This document shows positions 34,393-43,560 of a DNA stretch of 64,000 nucleotides, piece by piece. The DNA is taken from positions 620,001-684,000 of the forward strand of contig OZ245050.1 of NCBI GenBank assembly GCA_965224525.1, read 5' to 3'. The stretch is from Granulosicoccus sp036478565. GTDB taxonomy: Bacteria; Pseudomonadota; Gammaproteobacteria; Granulosicoccales; Granulosicoccaceae. The position numbers and the translations under genes were made by a program. The notes below the pieces were generated by a model. The model was not told where the DNA came from and did no database searches. It saw only the letters and a list, made by a program, of their open reading frames with translations. Every line of letters starts with the position of its first letter. The first letter of the stretch is position 1.

Positions 34393-36276
34393 ATGCATAG
34401 AGATCTGAAAAGAACAATCGCGGTTATACAAGGGGCTTATCGATCTGCAGCCAAAATCGCGATCAAACTGATGCTCACGATGTGCTTTCTGCTTGCGGCG
34501 AATGTTGCTATCGCTGTACCCCTGGAGCTTTCAACGCCTCAGGCGGGAAGCACCATAACAGGAGGTACAGCGGTTTTCAGTTGGACAGATACCCGTGCGC
34601 AAGAGTACTACCTGGCCGTTGGCAGCGAGCCTTATTCTGCTGAGTATTTCGATAGTTCGGTTGGTAAGGAAACGACGATGACGGTGAGCAATCTGCCGGT
34701 GAATGGCTCGGTAGTCTTTGTCACGCTTTATCATACCTACGGTACAGGTGTAGAGACATTGCAGACGCAGTTTCAGACCGGTGGCAGTGTGGGGATGTTT
34801 CGTTCCCCCGGAAATGGCGACACGCTTTCCGGTGCCACTGTGACGCTAAGTTGGGAGGACACCGGCGCATTTGAGTACTACCTGGCGCTGGGGAGTCGGC
34901 CGATGACGGCTAACTTCTTTGATGCATCTACCGGTACCGATTCATCTGTTGCTGTTGGGAATTTGCCGACGGACGGTTCAATAGTGTATGCAACCCTTTA
35001 TCACACCTACAGCGATGGTGTGAGAATGTCTGAGGAAGAGTTTGTCAGTGCAGGTAGTCCAGATCGTGAGGTGGTTGCCGGCACAATTCCGAGCAATTAT
35101 TTCGGTATTCACTTACACAGTTCATCCATCCCCTTACCACCATCGTCACTGGGCATGGGTAGTGTGCGGTTGTGGGATGCAGATGGCAGTGGCGCTGCCA
35201 ATCCCGGTGCACAATGGACTGTGGCGAATCCGGCACCGGGTGTTTACGACTGGAGCGGAATCGATCAACACGTTGAACGCGCAGAGTCGGGGAATATGGA
35301 TGTTGTCTATAGCCTGGGTTGCACGCCCACCTGGGCAACGGCTAACAGCAGTAGTCCTGGCGCTAGTCCCTATGCTCCAGGATGCGCAGATATGCCTGAT
35401 GAGCAGGCGTGGCGGAATTGGTTGAGTGCGGTTGGCACGCGCTACAAGGGGCGTATCCAGCATTGGGAAATCTGGAATGAACCTGCGCTTAAATCAGCGA
35501 ATTACCCCGAAGGCATGTTCTTTAATGGCAGTGCTGCCGAGCTTGTTCGCCTGGCGGAAATCGCCTACGACACGTTGAAGCGCATTGATCCGAACAATCA
35601 GATTGTCAGCCCTTCCTATGTAGAGCTATCGGGTTTACAAGACTATCTGGCAGCGGGTGGTGGCGACTATGCAGATATTATCGGTTTCCATTTCTACCAA
35701 AACTACGACACAGGGCTGGAGCCAATTCCGGAAGATCTATACACGAACGACATTCCGGCTGTGCGTTCCTTGCTTGATGGAGCGGGTCTGTCGAATAAGC
35801 CACTTTGGAATACCGAGGCAGGATCGCCTACCGTCGAGACAGATCGAATTATTACTATACAGTCCGAGCCTGCGCGTGTTGCCAGATGGTTGTTGCTGAG
35901 CTGGGCTGCAGGTATCGAGCGCTTCTATTTCTATGACTGGGATAACAGTGCTAATGCGGATATAGCGCTCACACTGGATGCGGAAGATGCGTCAGCTATT
36001 ACCGACGCAGGCATTGCCTACGGTGAGGTGGCATCCTGGATGAAAGGCAAGCGAATCACCTATGTCAATCCCGGCCTTGATGATGGCGTGTGGATCGTTC
36101 AGTTGATGGCTAGTGACGACACTGCCAGTTTTGCCATCTGGAGCACTTCTGCAAGTGGGCGTGAATTTGTCATCCCTCGCGAATGGACCGTTGCCCGGTA
36201 CTCGAACCTGGTTGGCGAGCAATTTAGCGCCGGAGATTCGATCACTCTCGGTAGCTCACCGGTTCTTCTTTGGTAG
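34393..36276 (+). CDS. Secreted glycoside hydrolase, GH39/PslG-like, with two N-terminal beta modules
   Basis: 627 residues from ATG 34393. A basic N-terminus and hydrophobic stretch form a signal ending A-N-V-A-I-A-V-P. Two modules follow (about 44-130 and 133-220) of the same roughly 85-residue type as in the GH5 and DUF1800 proteins. The catalytic (beta/alpha)8 domain runs from about 235, with acid/base in H-W-E-I-W-N-E-P (Glu about 363) and nucleophile in L-W-N-T-E-A-G (Glu about 475). The spacing fits clan GH-A, closest in feel to GH39 enzymes such as PslG that trim exopolysaccharide. The substrate is unknown. An upstream GTG at 34369 is less likely. Middle gene of the polysaccharide cluster. 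Confidence 0.83.
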   Translation: MHRDLKRTIAVIQGAYRSAAKIAIKLMLTMCFLLAANVAIAVPLELSTPQAGSTITGGTAVFSWTDTRAQEYYLAVGSEPYSAEYFDSSVGKETTMTVSNLPVNGSVVFVTLYHTYGTGVETLQTQFQTGGSVGMFRSPGNGDTLSGATVTLSWEDTGAFEYYLALGSRPMTANFFDASTGTDSSVAVGNLPTDGSIVYATLYHTYSDGVRMSEEEFVSAGSPDREVVAGTIPSNYFGIHLHSSSIPLPPSSLGMGSVRLWDADGSGAANPGAQWTVANPAPGVYDWSGIDQHVERAESGNMDVVYSLGCTPTWATANSSSPGASPYAPGCADMPDEQAWRNWLSAVGTRYKGRIQHWEIWNEPALKSANYPEGMFFNGSAAELVRLAEIAYDTLKRIDPNNQIVSPSYVELSGLQDYLAAGGGDYADIIGFHFYQNYDTGLEPIPEDLYTNDIPAVRSLLDGAGLSNKPLWNTEAGSPTVETDRIITIQSEPARVARWLLLSWAAGIERFYFYDWDNSANADIALTLDAEDASAITDAGIAYGEVASWMKGKRITYVNPGLDDGVWIVQLMASDDTASFAIWSTSASGREFVIPREWTVARYSNLVGEQFSAGDSITLGSSPVLLW

Positions 36277-36310
36277 ACCTGTTGGAGTAACTAACCATGA
36301 GAGCTCGATT

Positions 36311-37666
36311 ATGTTGAACAATAATTATGCTCGGGCTGTCCGGGTTTGTGTGTTGGTTCTATTTTCCTCCGTCTCCGGCCTTGTTCAGGCCGGGGTGGTC
36401 GGTTTTTCACCGGATGATTCCCTGATACTGAATCCGGAAAGAGGGCTTGCCAAGCTAATGGAAGTGGGAGATGACTCAATCGAAGAGGTCGCCCAACTGC
36501 GAGATGACAATCATACGATTGCATGGGGCGTGATCAGGCTTGACGCCTATCGTCATACAGATGTTTTACCCGCCTCAAAAATTAACGAAATCAATCGCTG
36601 GTTGAATGCGGTACGAGAAAATCGAGTGAAAGCGGTTTTGCGAATTGTTTACCACCAGAGTGAACGTTTCTCATCTCCGGAAGCGTCTATCGCCGTACAG
36701 GAGGATCATTTATCTCAGTTTGAAAGTGCTGTTTTCAGACCAAATAATGATGTTATATTTGCATTGCAGGCAGGCGGTTTTGGCGCTTACGGCGAATGGT
36801 ATTACGCGCCAGGTAAGCACATTAGTGCTGCTGCCAGAAAGCGGTTGCTGGACAGCATGTTTGATGCTTTACCCGGTGATGCCTTCGTGATGGTACGTAC
36901 GCCCTGGTATAAACAGGAGTATGAATCAGCAGGCGGCTCTGATGATCGTGTATATCGCACCGGGTACTACAACGATTGTTTTCTCAGTAGTGCAGATGAT
37001 ACGGGTACATTTGCGTGTTATCCGTGGAACGAGAGCTGTCCGTCGGTCAGTTCATTGCAAAGTTTTAGCGCAACAGATTCAGCCATTGTGCCAGTTGGCG
37101 GTGAGACCTGTAACGACAGCCACCTGAATGATTGTGCCGCCACCATGCAAGGTATGGAGTATTACGGGTATTCATTTGTCAACAGCCTGTGGTTCTCTAC
37201 AATGCGATCCAAATGGGAGTCGCAAGGTTGTTTTGAACAGATTGCGTCAAGGCTTGGGTACCGCTATGAACTGGTCTCGGCTACAGTGCCTGACAATATC
37301 AGGGCGGGGGAAGGGTTCACTGTCTCGGTGACATTGAAAAATACCGGTTGGGCGCCCATGTACCACTCACGCCCGGTCTATATCAGGATGCTGGATGCGC
37401 AAGGCAATGAACTGCTGTATTACTGGACGGGTGCCGAGCCACGCAACTGGTATGCCGGGCAACAGGAATATACGTTCTCCAATTCCTTCAAGGCACCAAC
37501 AATACTTGATACATCATCTGTGTCGTTGTCTTTATGGATGCCGGATAGTGAGCCGGCAAATTACGGCATAGCCGAATACGCGGTACGTTTTGCAAACGAC
37601 GGGGTATGGGATGCCGGCAACGGCAATAATGTACTGAAGCAATATGTTCCGGTGCTATCGAAATAA
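36311..37666 (+). CDS. Secreted DUF4874/DUF4832 family protein
   Basis: 451 residues from ATG 36311, 34 bp after the GH39-like gene. A signal peptide (V-R-V-C-V-L-V-L-F-S-S-V-S-G-L-V-Q-A) precedes N-P-E-R-G-L, the usual opening of DUF4874. The first half resembles a TIM-barrel-like DUF4874 domain (A-L-Q-A-G-G-F-G-A-Y-G-E-W-Y). The second half is DUF4832 (E-T-C, then Y-S-F-V-N-S-L-W), followed by a terminal beta-sandwich. These domains occur together in proteins of polysaccharide clusters and may have glycosidase-like activity, but no catalytic role is established. Probably co-transcribed with the GH39-like gene. It converges on ETF-QO, 18 bp away. Confidence 0.82.
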   Translation: MLNNNYARAVRVCVLVLFSSVSGLVQAGVVGFSPDDSLILNPERGLAKLMEVGDDSIEEVAQLRDDNHTIAWGVIRLDAYRHTDVLPASKINEINRWLNAVRENRVKAVLRIVYHQSERFSSPEASIAVQEDHLSQFESAVFRPNNDVIFALQAGGFGAYGEWYYAPGKHISAAARKRLLDSMFDALPGDAFVMVRTPWYKQEYESAGGSDDRVYRTGYYNDCFLSSADDTGTFACYPWNESCPSVSSLQSFSATDSAIVPVGGETCNDSHLNDCAATMQGMEYYGYSFVNSLWFSTMRSKWESQGCFEQIASRLGYRYELVSATVPDNIRAGEGFTVSVTLKNTGWAPMYHSRPVYIRMLDAQGNELLYYWTGAEPRNWYAGQQEYTFSNSFKAPTILDTSSVSLSLWMPDSEPANYGIAEYAVRFANDGVWDAGNGNNVLKQYVPVLSK

Positions 37667-37684
37667 TTGTATTTCCAGCACCAC

Positions 37685-39370
37685 CTACATATTCGGATAG
37701 TTCGGCCCGCCGCCACCTTCCGGCACCACCCACTGGATGTTCTGAGCAGGATCCTTGATATCGCAGGTCTTGCAGTGAATACAGTTTTGCGAATTGATCT
37801 GGAAGCGGGGGGTATCGTTTTCGATGATCACCTCATACACACCAACCGGGCAGTAGCGTTGTGCAGGCTCTGCATACTTTGGCAGATTGGTGCTTATCGG
37901 TACTGCTGGGTCCAGTAACTGCAAATGCACTGGCTGGTTCTCTTCATGGTTGGTATTGGACAAAAACACTGAAGAAGGCTTGTCGAAGCTGATTTTCCCG
38001 TCAGGTCTTGGGTAGTCGACGGGTTGGCAGTTTTCAGCGAGTTGCAGAGTTTCGTGGTCTGCAACATCGTCCCTGAAGTTGAACGGCAGCTTACCGCCAA
38101 AAAAGTTCTGATCGATGTAGTTGTACGTGCCGCCCAGGTACATGCCAAATTTATGCATGGCCGGGCCCCAGTTGCGTGAGATTTTCAGTTCTTCTCCGGC
38201 CCAGCTTTGCAAGAAGGTGTTGTCGTACTCAGTTAGCTCACGGCCATCATCACCTTTCGCCAGTGCCACAGCAACTACTTCGGCGGCGACCATGCCTGAC
38301 TTCATCGCGGTATGTGTGCCTTTGATCTTGGCAAAATTCAGCGTACCCGCATCGCACCCAACCAGTAGCGCACCTGGCATGGACATTTTTGGCAGTGAAT
38401 TCAGCCCACCCTTGGCAATGGCGCGAGCGCCGTAGCAAACGCGTTCGCCGCCTTCCAGGTATTGGGCAATGACCGGGTGTTGCTTGAAGCGCTGAAATTC
38501 GTCGAAGGTGCTGAGGTGCGGGTTTGAATAGTTCAGGTCAATGATCAAGCCAACCACAACTTGATTGTTTTCCAGATGATATAAAAATGCACCACCACTG
38601 GATCCGGTTTCTGACAAAGGCCAGCCGGCTCCATGAACCACCAGGCCAGGTTCATGTTTTTCTGAATCCACTTGCCAAAGTTCTTTCAGGCCAATGCCGT
38701 AGTGTTGTGGTGAGCGTCCTGCGTCGAGTTCAAAGTGTTTAATCAGACTTTTTCCAAGGTGACCGTGGCAACCTTCTGCAAATACCGTGTATTTGGCATG
38801 CAACTCCATGCCGCGTTCAAAGCTGTCTTTGGCTTTGCCGCTTTCATCCAGACCCATATCACCTGTGGCGACACCTTTGACTCGGCCGTCCTTATGAAAC
38901 AGCACTTCGGCTGCGGCAAAACCCGGGAAAATCTCAACGCCGAGCGCCTCAGCCTGTTCACCCAGCCAGCGTGTCAGCTTGCCCACACTGGCGACATAGT
39001 TGCCCTGGTTGTGCATGGTTTTTGGCGACAGGAATCCGGGCATCTTCACCGATTTGTCGGGGCTGGTAAAAAATAGAATATCGTCACGCGTAACAGCAGT
39101 TTCCAGCGGAGCGCCGTTGTCTTTCCAATCGGGGAACAGCTCGTTCAAGGCTCGCGGTTCAACCACCGCACCGGACAATATATGTGCACCGACTTCGGAA
39201 CCCTTCTCTAGTACGACAACGCTGATTTCCTGTTCGTTTTTCTGAGCAATCTGCATCAGGCGGCTGGCTGTAGCAAGGCCCGCCGGGCCAGCGCCAACCA
39301 CCACTACGTCGAATTCCATTGACTCCCTGTCTTCAGCCGAGGCAACCTTGTTCTTTGACTCTTCGCTCAT
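37685..39370 (-). CDS. Electron transfer flavoprotein-ubiquinone oxidoreductase (ETF-QO)
   Basis: 561 residues, full length for the family. It carries electrons from ETF, reduced by acyl-CoA and related dehydrogenases, to ubiquinone at the inner membrane. The N-terminal FAD site is V-V-V-G-A-G-P-A-G-L-A. Mid-protein G-I-G-L-K-E-L-W and the ubiquinone/membrane segment are as expected. The C-terminal 4Fe-4S cluster ligands are C-P-V-G-V-Y-E and N-C-I-H-C-K-T-C-D-I-K-D-P. It fits with the acyl-CoA synthetase, CoA-transferase and enoyl-CoA hydratase nearby. An 18-bp palindrome 92 bp upstream is a likely operator. Confidence 0.95.
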   Translation of the reverse strand: MSEESKNKVASAEDRESMEFDVVVVGAGPAGLATASRLMQIAQKNEQEISVVVLEKGSEVGAHILSGAVVEPRALNELFPDWKDNGAPLETAVTRDDILFFTSPDKSVKMPGFLSPKTMHNQGNYVASVGKLTRWLGEQAEALGVEIFPGFAAAEVLFHKDGRVKGVATGDMGLDESGKAKDSFERGMELHAKYTVFAEGCHGHLGKSLIKHFELDAGRSPQHYGIGLKELWQVDSEKHEPGLVVHGAGWPLSETGSSGGAFLYHLENNQVVVGLIIDLNYSNPHLSTFDEFQRFKQHPVIAQYLEGGERVCYGARAIAKGGLNSLPKMSMPGALLVGCDAGTLNFAKIKGTHTAMKSGMVAAEVVAVALAKGDDGRELTEYDNTFLQSWAGEELKISRNWGPAMHKFGMYLGGTYNYIDQNFFGGKLPFNFRDDVADHETLQLAENCQPVDYPRPDGKISFDKPSSVFLSNTNHEENQPVHLQLLDPAVPISTNLPKYAEPAQRYCPVGVYEVIIENDTPRFQINSQNCIHCKTCDIKDPAQNIQWVVPEGGGGPNYPNM

Positions 39371-39461
39371 TCAAACTTTCTCCCGAGCTACACCGAGCCT
39401 GTTTGTACAGGTGGCTCGTTGATGTTGATATGACGGCTGCAATCAGCACAATGGTGCAGAA

Positions 39462-39479
39462 AGTCTACACGTGTAGACT
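39462..39479. promoter_or_regulatory. 18-bp perfect palindrome upstream of ETF-QO, probable operator
   Basis: AGTCTACACGTGTAGACT is an exact palindrome with no spacer. It sits 92 bp before the ETF-QO start codon and 97 bp before the end of the metallo-beta-lactamase gene, so ETF-QO is the only gene it can plausibly control. Length and symmetry fit a TetR-type repressor operator, as used for fatty-acid and amino-acid catabolism genes. No second copy was noticed in the window. Confidence 0.55.
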
Positions 39480-39575
39480 GTTATGAGTCTGATGACCGGC
39501 GTTTTGTTTCAGATTGTTTGTTTACGTGTGTTGTAGTGCGTGGACATCCAACGCCAGTGATGTGTGGCTCAAGCT

Positions 39576-40997
39576 TCAGCGGGCAAAGTTATCCAGCGCC
39601 AGCAGATCTGTTGAATTGCCACGTTTTGCAGTTTGTACCGGCGCATTGAACTCGTCGCGCATACGGGCTGCCAGCGTATTCATCGCTTTTTTCTCGCCGT
39701 GCACCAACAGGGCAGGCGGCTGGCCTGCAAAACTGTCGTACCAATCGAGAAGGCCTTGTTGGTCCGCATGTGCCGAAAGCCCGCCTATTGTATGAATGGT
39801 GGCGGCTACCTTGATGCGCTCGCCCCACACCTTGACATACGGTTTACCATCGACGAGTTTTCGTCCCAATGAACCAGGTGACTGGTAGCCGGCGATGATC
39901 ACATGCGCATTCGCACGCCACAGGTTGTGTTTCAGGTGATGCAGGATTCGGCCGCCGGTACACATACCACTACCGGCGACAACGATGGCACCCTTAGGCA
40001 TACGGTTGATGGCGCGTGACTCATCTGCTGTGCGGGAAAAGCTCAGGTTGCTCATCGCCAGCAAAGGGCCGTTTTTCTTGTAAAATGCCGCTGCCTGTTC
40101 GTCATAGAGGGCAGTATGTCGCAGGTACACTTCGCTGGCTTCTATGGCCATCGGACTGTCGAGGAAGATTTTCCAGCGAGACAGATTCCAGTCGTCGTAG
40201 TATTGCGCCATCGCGTACAGGATCATCTGGCTGCGGCCAACGGAAAACGCTGGAATGAGGATATTGCCGTTGCCCTTTTGTACGGCCTTGGCGATTTCCG
40301 TGACTTCCAGCAGGGTGTCTTCCCAGCTTCGATGAAGCCGGTTGCCGTAGGTGCTTTCCATCAATACCAGATCGGCTTTCTTCAGTAGCGCGAAGTCTTT
40401 CAGAATGGGCGAGCCGCGATGTCCCAGATCACCACTGAATACAACAATGCGGGTCTCATCACCTTCGGTCAGTGTCAGTTCCACCATGGATGATCCAATA
40501 ATATGGCCCGCATCTAACAGTCGAATGCTGACACCGTCGGTGATTCGTCGAGCTTCATCGTAGTGGAGTGGCTCAAGCCGTTTTAGCGTGGCATCCACAT
40601 CGTTGTCGCTGTACAGCGGTTCCAGTAATGGTTTGCCTTCACGCTGCCGGTGTTTGTTACGGTAGGCAACATCGCGTGCGTTCAACGACGCGGAGTCCTT
40701 CAGCAGGATATTAACCAGATCGCAACTGGCTGGATGTGAATGAATTGGTCCCTTGTATCCTTGACGCAGCAACATCGGCAGACGGCCGCAGTGGTCGATG
40801 TGTGCGTGGCTCAGCACCACGGCATCGAGCGAGGTGGGGTCGAAAGGAAAGGGATCGTGGTTGCGCAGCTCGTCTTTCCGTCGCCCCTGAATCAGACCAC
40901 AATCGAGCAGGACCCGGCGATTGCCGATCTCAATCAAATGGCAGGATCCGGTAACTTCGCCAGCGGCGCCGTAGCTTGTCAGTTTCATGGTAGTCAA
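39576..40997 (-). CDS. MBL-fold RNA-processing-type nuclease (beta-CASP)
   Basis: 473 residues. The metallo-beta-lactamase motif is S-H-A-H-I-D-H-C-G-R-L-P near residue 60, and further zinc ligands include F-S-G-D-L-G-H-R-G. The beta-CASP insert is followed by the C-terminal RMMBL segment with G-L-S-A-H-A-D. The G-S-G-M-C-T-G-G-R-I motif is typical of the group related to CPSF73 and archaeal/bacterial KH-less RNases. The likely role is RNA hydrolysis, but bacterial members are poorly studied. Monocistronic, leftward. Confidence 0.88.
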   Translation of the reverse strand: MTTMKLTSYGAAGEVTGSCHLIEIGNRRVLLDCGLIQGRRKDELRNHDPFPFDPTSLDAVVLSHAHIDHCGRLPMLLRQGYKGPIHSHPASCDLVNILLKDSASLNARDVAYRNKHRQREGKPLLEPLYSDNDVDATLKRLEPLHYDEARRITDGVSIRLLDAGHIIGSSMVELTLTEGDETRIVVFSGDLGHRGSPILKDFALLKKADLVLMESTYGNRLHRSWEDTLLEVTEIAKAVQKGNGNILIPAFSVGRSQMILYAMAQYYDDWNLSRWKIFLDSPMAIEASEVYLRHTALYDEQAAAFYKKNGPLLAMSNLSFSRTADESRAINRMPKGAIVVAGSGMCTGGRILHHLKHNLWRANAHVIIAGYQSPGSLGRKLVDGKPYVKVWGERIKVAATIHTIGGLSAHADQQGLLDWYDSFAGQPPALLVHGEKKAMNTLAARMRDEFNAPVQTAKRGNSTDLLALDNFAR

Positions 40998-41104
40998 ATC
41001 GTCCCTGAATAGTTATATCAGCTTAACGCGCGACACGAGCCGTCTCTGGTGGCGGCCCACCCTAAAGAAAAGAATGGTGCAACCCAAGTGTACCTTTCAT
41101 TATT

Positions 41105-41133
41105 GTTACTGTACGGGCTGGCCCGGTTATAAT
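41105..41133 (+). promoter_or_regulatory. Sigma-70-type promoter before rlmKL
   Basis: A perfect TATAAT at 41128-41133 lies 28 bp before the rlmKL ATG. GTTACT (41105-41110) at 17-bp spacing, or TTGTTA (41103-41108) at 19 bp, could be the -35. The AT-rich sequence upstream supports a promoter. Confidence 0.55.
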
Positions 41134-41160
41134 TGACGCTATTGTAGCGAAGCGCCACCA

Positions 41161-43560
41161 ATGACGACTGACGATCAGCTTTATGCCACCTGCGCTGCGG
41201 GTCTTGAGACGTTGCTGGCCAGCGAGCTGGTAGCGCTGGGCATACCCGAGGTACAAACCGCTGGTAGCGGCGTGCGATTTGGCGGCGGCGTAGCCATGGG
41301 CTACAGGGCCTGTTTGTGGTCACGGGTGGCCAACCGGGTGTTGCTGCCACTCGGCACTGGCGAAGCTGCAACTCCTGAAGCCTTGTACGACCGCGTTCAG
41401 GAGATTGACTGGTCAAGCCACCTGGATGTGGATGGCACACTGGCTGTGGACTTTTTCACAGCCAAGTCACAGATAACCCATTCTCAATACGGTGCGTTGA
41501 AGGCGAAGGATGCCGTCGTTGACCAATTCCGTACCGCTTTTGATCGTCGACCGAATGTGGATCGTGAGCAACCGGATATTCGCATTAATATCTATCTGTT
41601 CCGCGACCGGGCGCGCATTGCGCTCGATCTTTCCGGATCAAGCCTGCACCGGCGAGCGTATCGGGAAAATTCCGGCCCGGCGCCGCTCAAGGAAAACCTG
41701 GCAGCTGCACTCTTGCTGGCTGCCAACTGGCCAGAGCGGGTAGCGGCCGGGGAAGCATTTGCCGACCCCCTGTGTGGTTCTGGCACCCTGTTGATTGAGG
41801 CTGCGATGATCGCCTGTCAGCGAGCCCCGGGCCTTGGACGAAGCTACTTCGGGTTTCTCAAGTGGAAACAACACGATGCGGGTGTCTGGCAAAATTTGCT
41901 GGATGAGGCGAATCAGCTTGTGTGCCAATCCCCTGTCACCATAGTCGGCAGCGACAGTGATGCGGTAGCGGTCAACGCGGCTCGGCAGAACCTGACATCG
42001 GCTGGCTTACAGTCTTCTGTGCAGCTTGAATGTATCGCCATTGAACAGGGATTGCCTCGGGCACTTGCAAGTGTTGCTCCTGGATTACTACTGACCAACC
42101 CGCCGTATGGCGAACGATTGCCTGGTGGTGCAGGATTTTATGCGGCGATGGGGCAAGCATTAAATCGACACTACGGAGGTTGGTCAATAGGGATATTTAC
42201 CGCCAGGGAGGCGCCCATGGCCGCTGCCAGACTACCGCTGCTGACCCGGACGCTGGACGTACGAAATGGGGGTATTGACTGCTCTTTCATGTTGGGCAAA
42301 GTGCCGGCTACGCGGGCCGGGTATTACCAAGCCGATACGGCAAGCAAGGCAGATGAATCGCAGTCAAGCAGTACAGACGCTATATGGGCTGATGCCGCGC
42401 AACGCAGGGCTACTGCAAGCCCGGGCATGTCATCTGAACATTTATTACTCGATTCGGCTATCACGATCGGGAATCCGGGTGCAGGCTCGGCAGTTACTCA
42501 GCAAGAGACTAATGCGCCAGACACCCGTGTCGGGGGGCAGCCAGGCAGAGCACTTTATCAGGGGGCAACTGTTGCCGACATCGATGTCACGCCCTTTACC
42601 AACCGAGTGCGTAAAAATCAGCGTGCGCTTAAAGGCTGGTTGAAGCAGAAGGGCATACAGGCCTATCGTATCTATGATGCGGACTTGCCGGAGTTTGCGG
42701 TAGCTATTGATGTTTACAATACGCAACCACGGCATTGCGTGGTGCAGGAGTATCAGGCACCTGCGACAGTCAACTCAGCCATGGCAACAGCACGACTCGA
42801 TGCGCTGATGCAGTGCTTGCCGGCGCTAATTGATGTGCAAGCTCATCATTTGCATCTGAAAGTCAGGGAAAGAAAAAGCGGCACCTCGCAGTACCAGAAG
42901 TTGCAGGATAACAAGGGTGCAGCGGCCGTTGAGGTGCTGGAAGAACAGGGGATACGCTATGAGCTGAATTTCAGTGATTACCTGGATACCGGTTTGTTTC
43001 TTGATCATCGGCGTGTGCGCCGCTACATTCGTGAAAATGCTGCTGGCAAACGATTTCTAAATCTATTTTCCTATACCGGTAGCGCAACTGTCGCAGCGGT
43101 TGCCGGAGGTGCCAGTAGCAGTGTATCGGTCGATTTGTCAAAGCGTTATAGTGAGTGGGCAGCGCGCAACCTCGCATTGAACGGTGCTGACCTGGATCGC
43201 CATCAGGTGGTTCGTCAAGATGTCATGGGCTGGCTTGCCGATTCGATTCACAGTGAACCATTTGACCTGATTCTGCTGGACCCGCCAACATTTTCAAATT
43301 CCACGGGCGTGGATGAAGACTGGAATTTGCAACGTGATCACGTCGCAGCTATTGAACTTTGCCTGCAGAGGTTGTCCGAAAATGGCTTACTGATATTTTC
43401 AAATAATTTCCGTCGTTTTAAAATTAACTCCGCTTTGGGTGCTGGATTGCAAACCCCCGTTAAAATAGAAGATCGGAGTCGCTGGTCTATTGAACGTGAT
43501 TTTCAACGCAACCCGCGCATTCATCAGTGCTGGTTCATCAACCCCACCCGGAGATCCTGA
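41161..43560 (+). CDS. rlmL: Bifunctional 23S rRNA methyltransferase RlmKL (m2G2445 / m7G2069)
   Basis: 799 residues. The N-terminal THUMP and RlmL methyltransferase (m2G2445) carries the catalytic N-P-P-Y-G-E-R-L at about 313 and the AdoMet site F-A-D-P-L-C-G-S-G-T-L at about 200. The C-terminal RlmK half (m7G2069) has a PUA-like/Rossmann arrangement with L-F-S-Y-T-G-S-A-T-V and L-D-P-P-T-F-S-N-S at about 706. The fused form is a gammaproteobacterial trait. It is about 100 residues longer than the E. coli enzyme (about 700). The excess is a low-complexity linker between the halves (about 385-455). sohB follows with the stop and start codons adjacent. Confidence 0.93.
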   Translation: MTTDDQLYATCAAGLETLLASELVALGIPEVQTAGSGVRFGGGVAMGYRACLWSRVANRVLLPLGTGEAATPEALYDRVQEIDWSSHLDVDGTLAVDFFTAKSQITHSQYGALKAKDAVVDQFRTAFDRRPNVDREQPDIRINIYLFRDRARIALDLSGSSLHRRAYRENSGPAPLKENLAAALLLAANWPERVAAGEAFADPLCGSGTLLIEAAMIACQRAPGLGRSYFGFLKWKQHDAGVWQNLLDEANQLVCQSPVTIVGSDSDAVAVNAARQNLTSAGLQSSVQLECIAIEQGLPRALASVAPGLLLTNPPYGERLPGGAGFYAAMGQALNRHYGGWSIGIFTAREAPMAAARLPLLTRTLDVRNGGIDCSFMLGKVPATRAGYYQADTASKADESQSSSTDAIWADAAQRRATASPGMSSEHLLLDSAITIGNPGAGSAVTQQETNAPDTRVGGQPGRALYQGATVADIDVTPFTNRVRKNQRALKGWLKQKGIQAYRIYDADLPEFAVAIDVYNTQPRHCVVQEYQAPATVNSAMATARLDALMQCLPALIDVQAHHLHLKVRERKSGTSQYQKLQDNKGAAAVEVLEEQGIRYELNFSDYLDTGLFLDHRRVRRYIRENAAGKRFLNLFSYTGSATVAAVAGGASSSVSVDLSKRYSEWAARNLALNGADLDRHQVVRQDVMGWLADSIHSEPFDLILLDPPTFSNSTGVDEDWNLQRDHVAAIELCLQRLSENGLLIFSNNFRRFKINSALGAGLQTPVKIEDRSRWSIERDFQRNPRIHQCWFINPTRRS

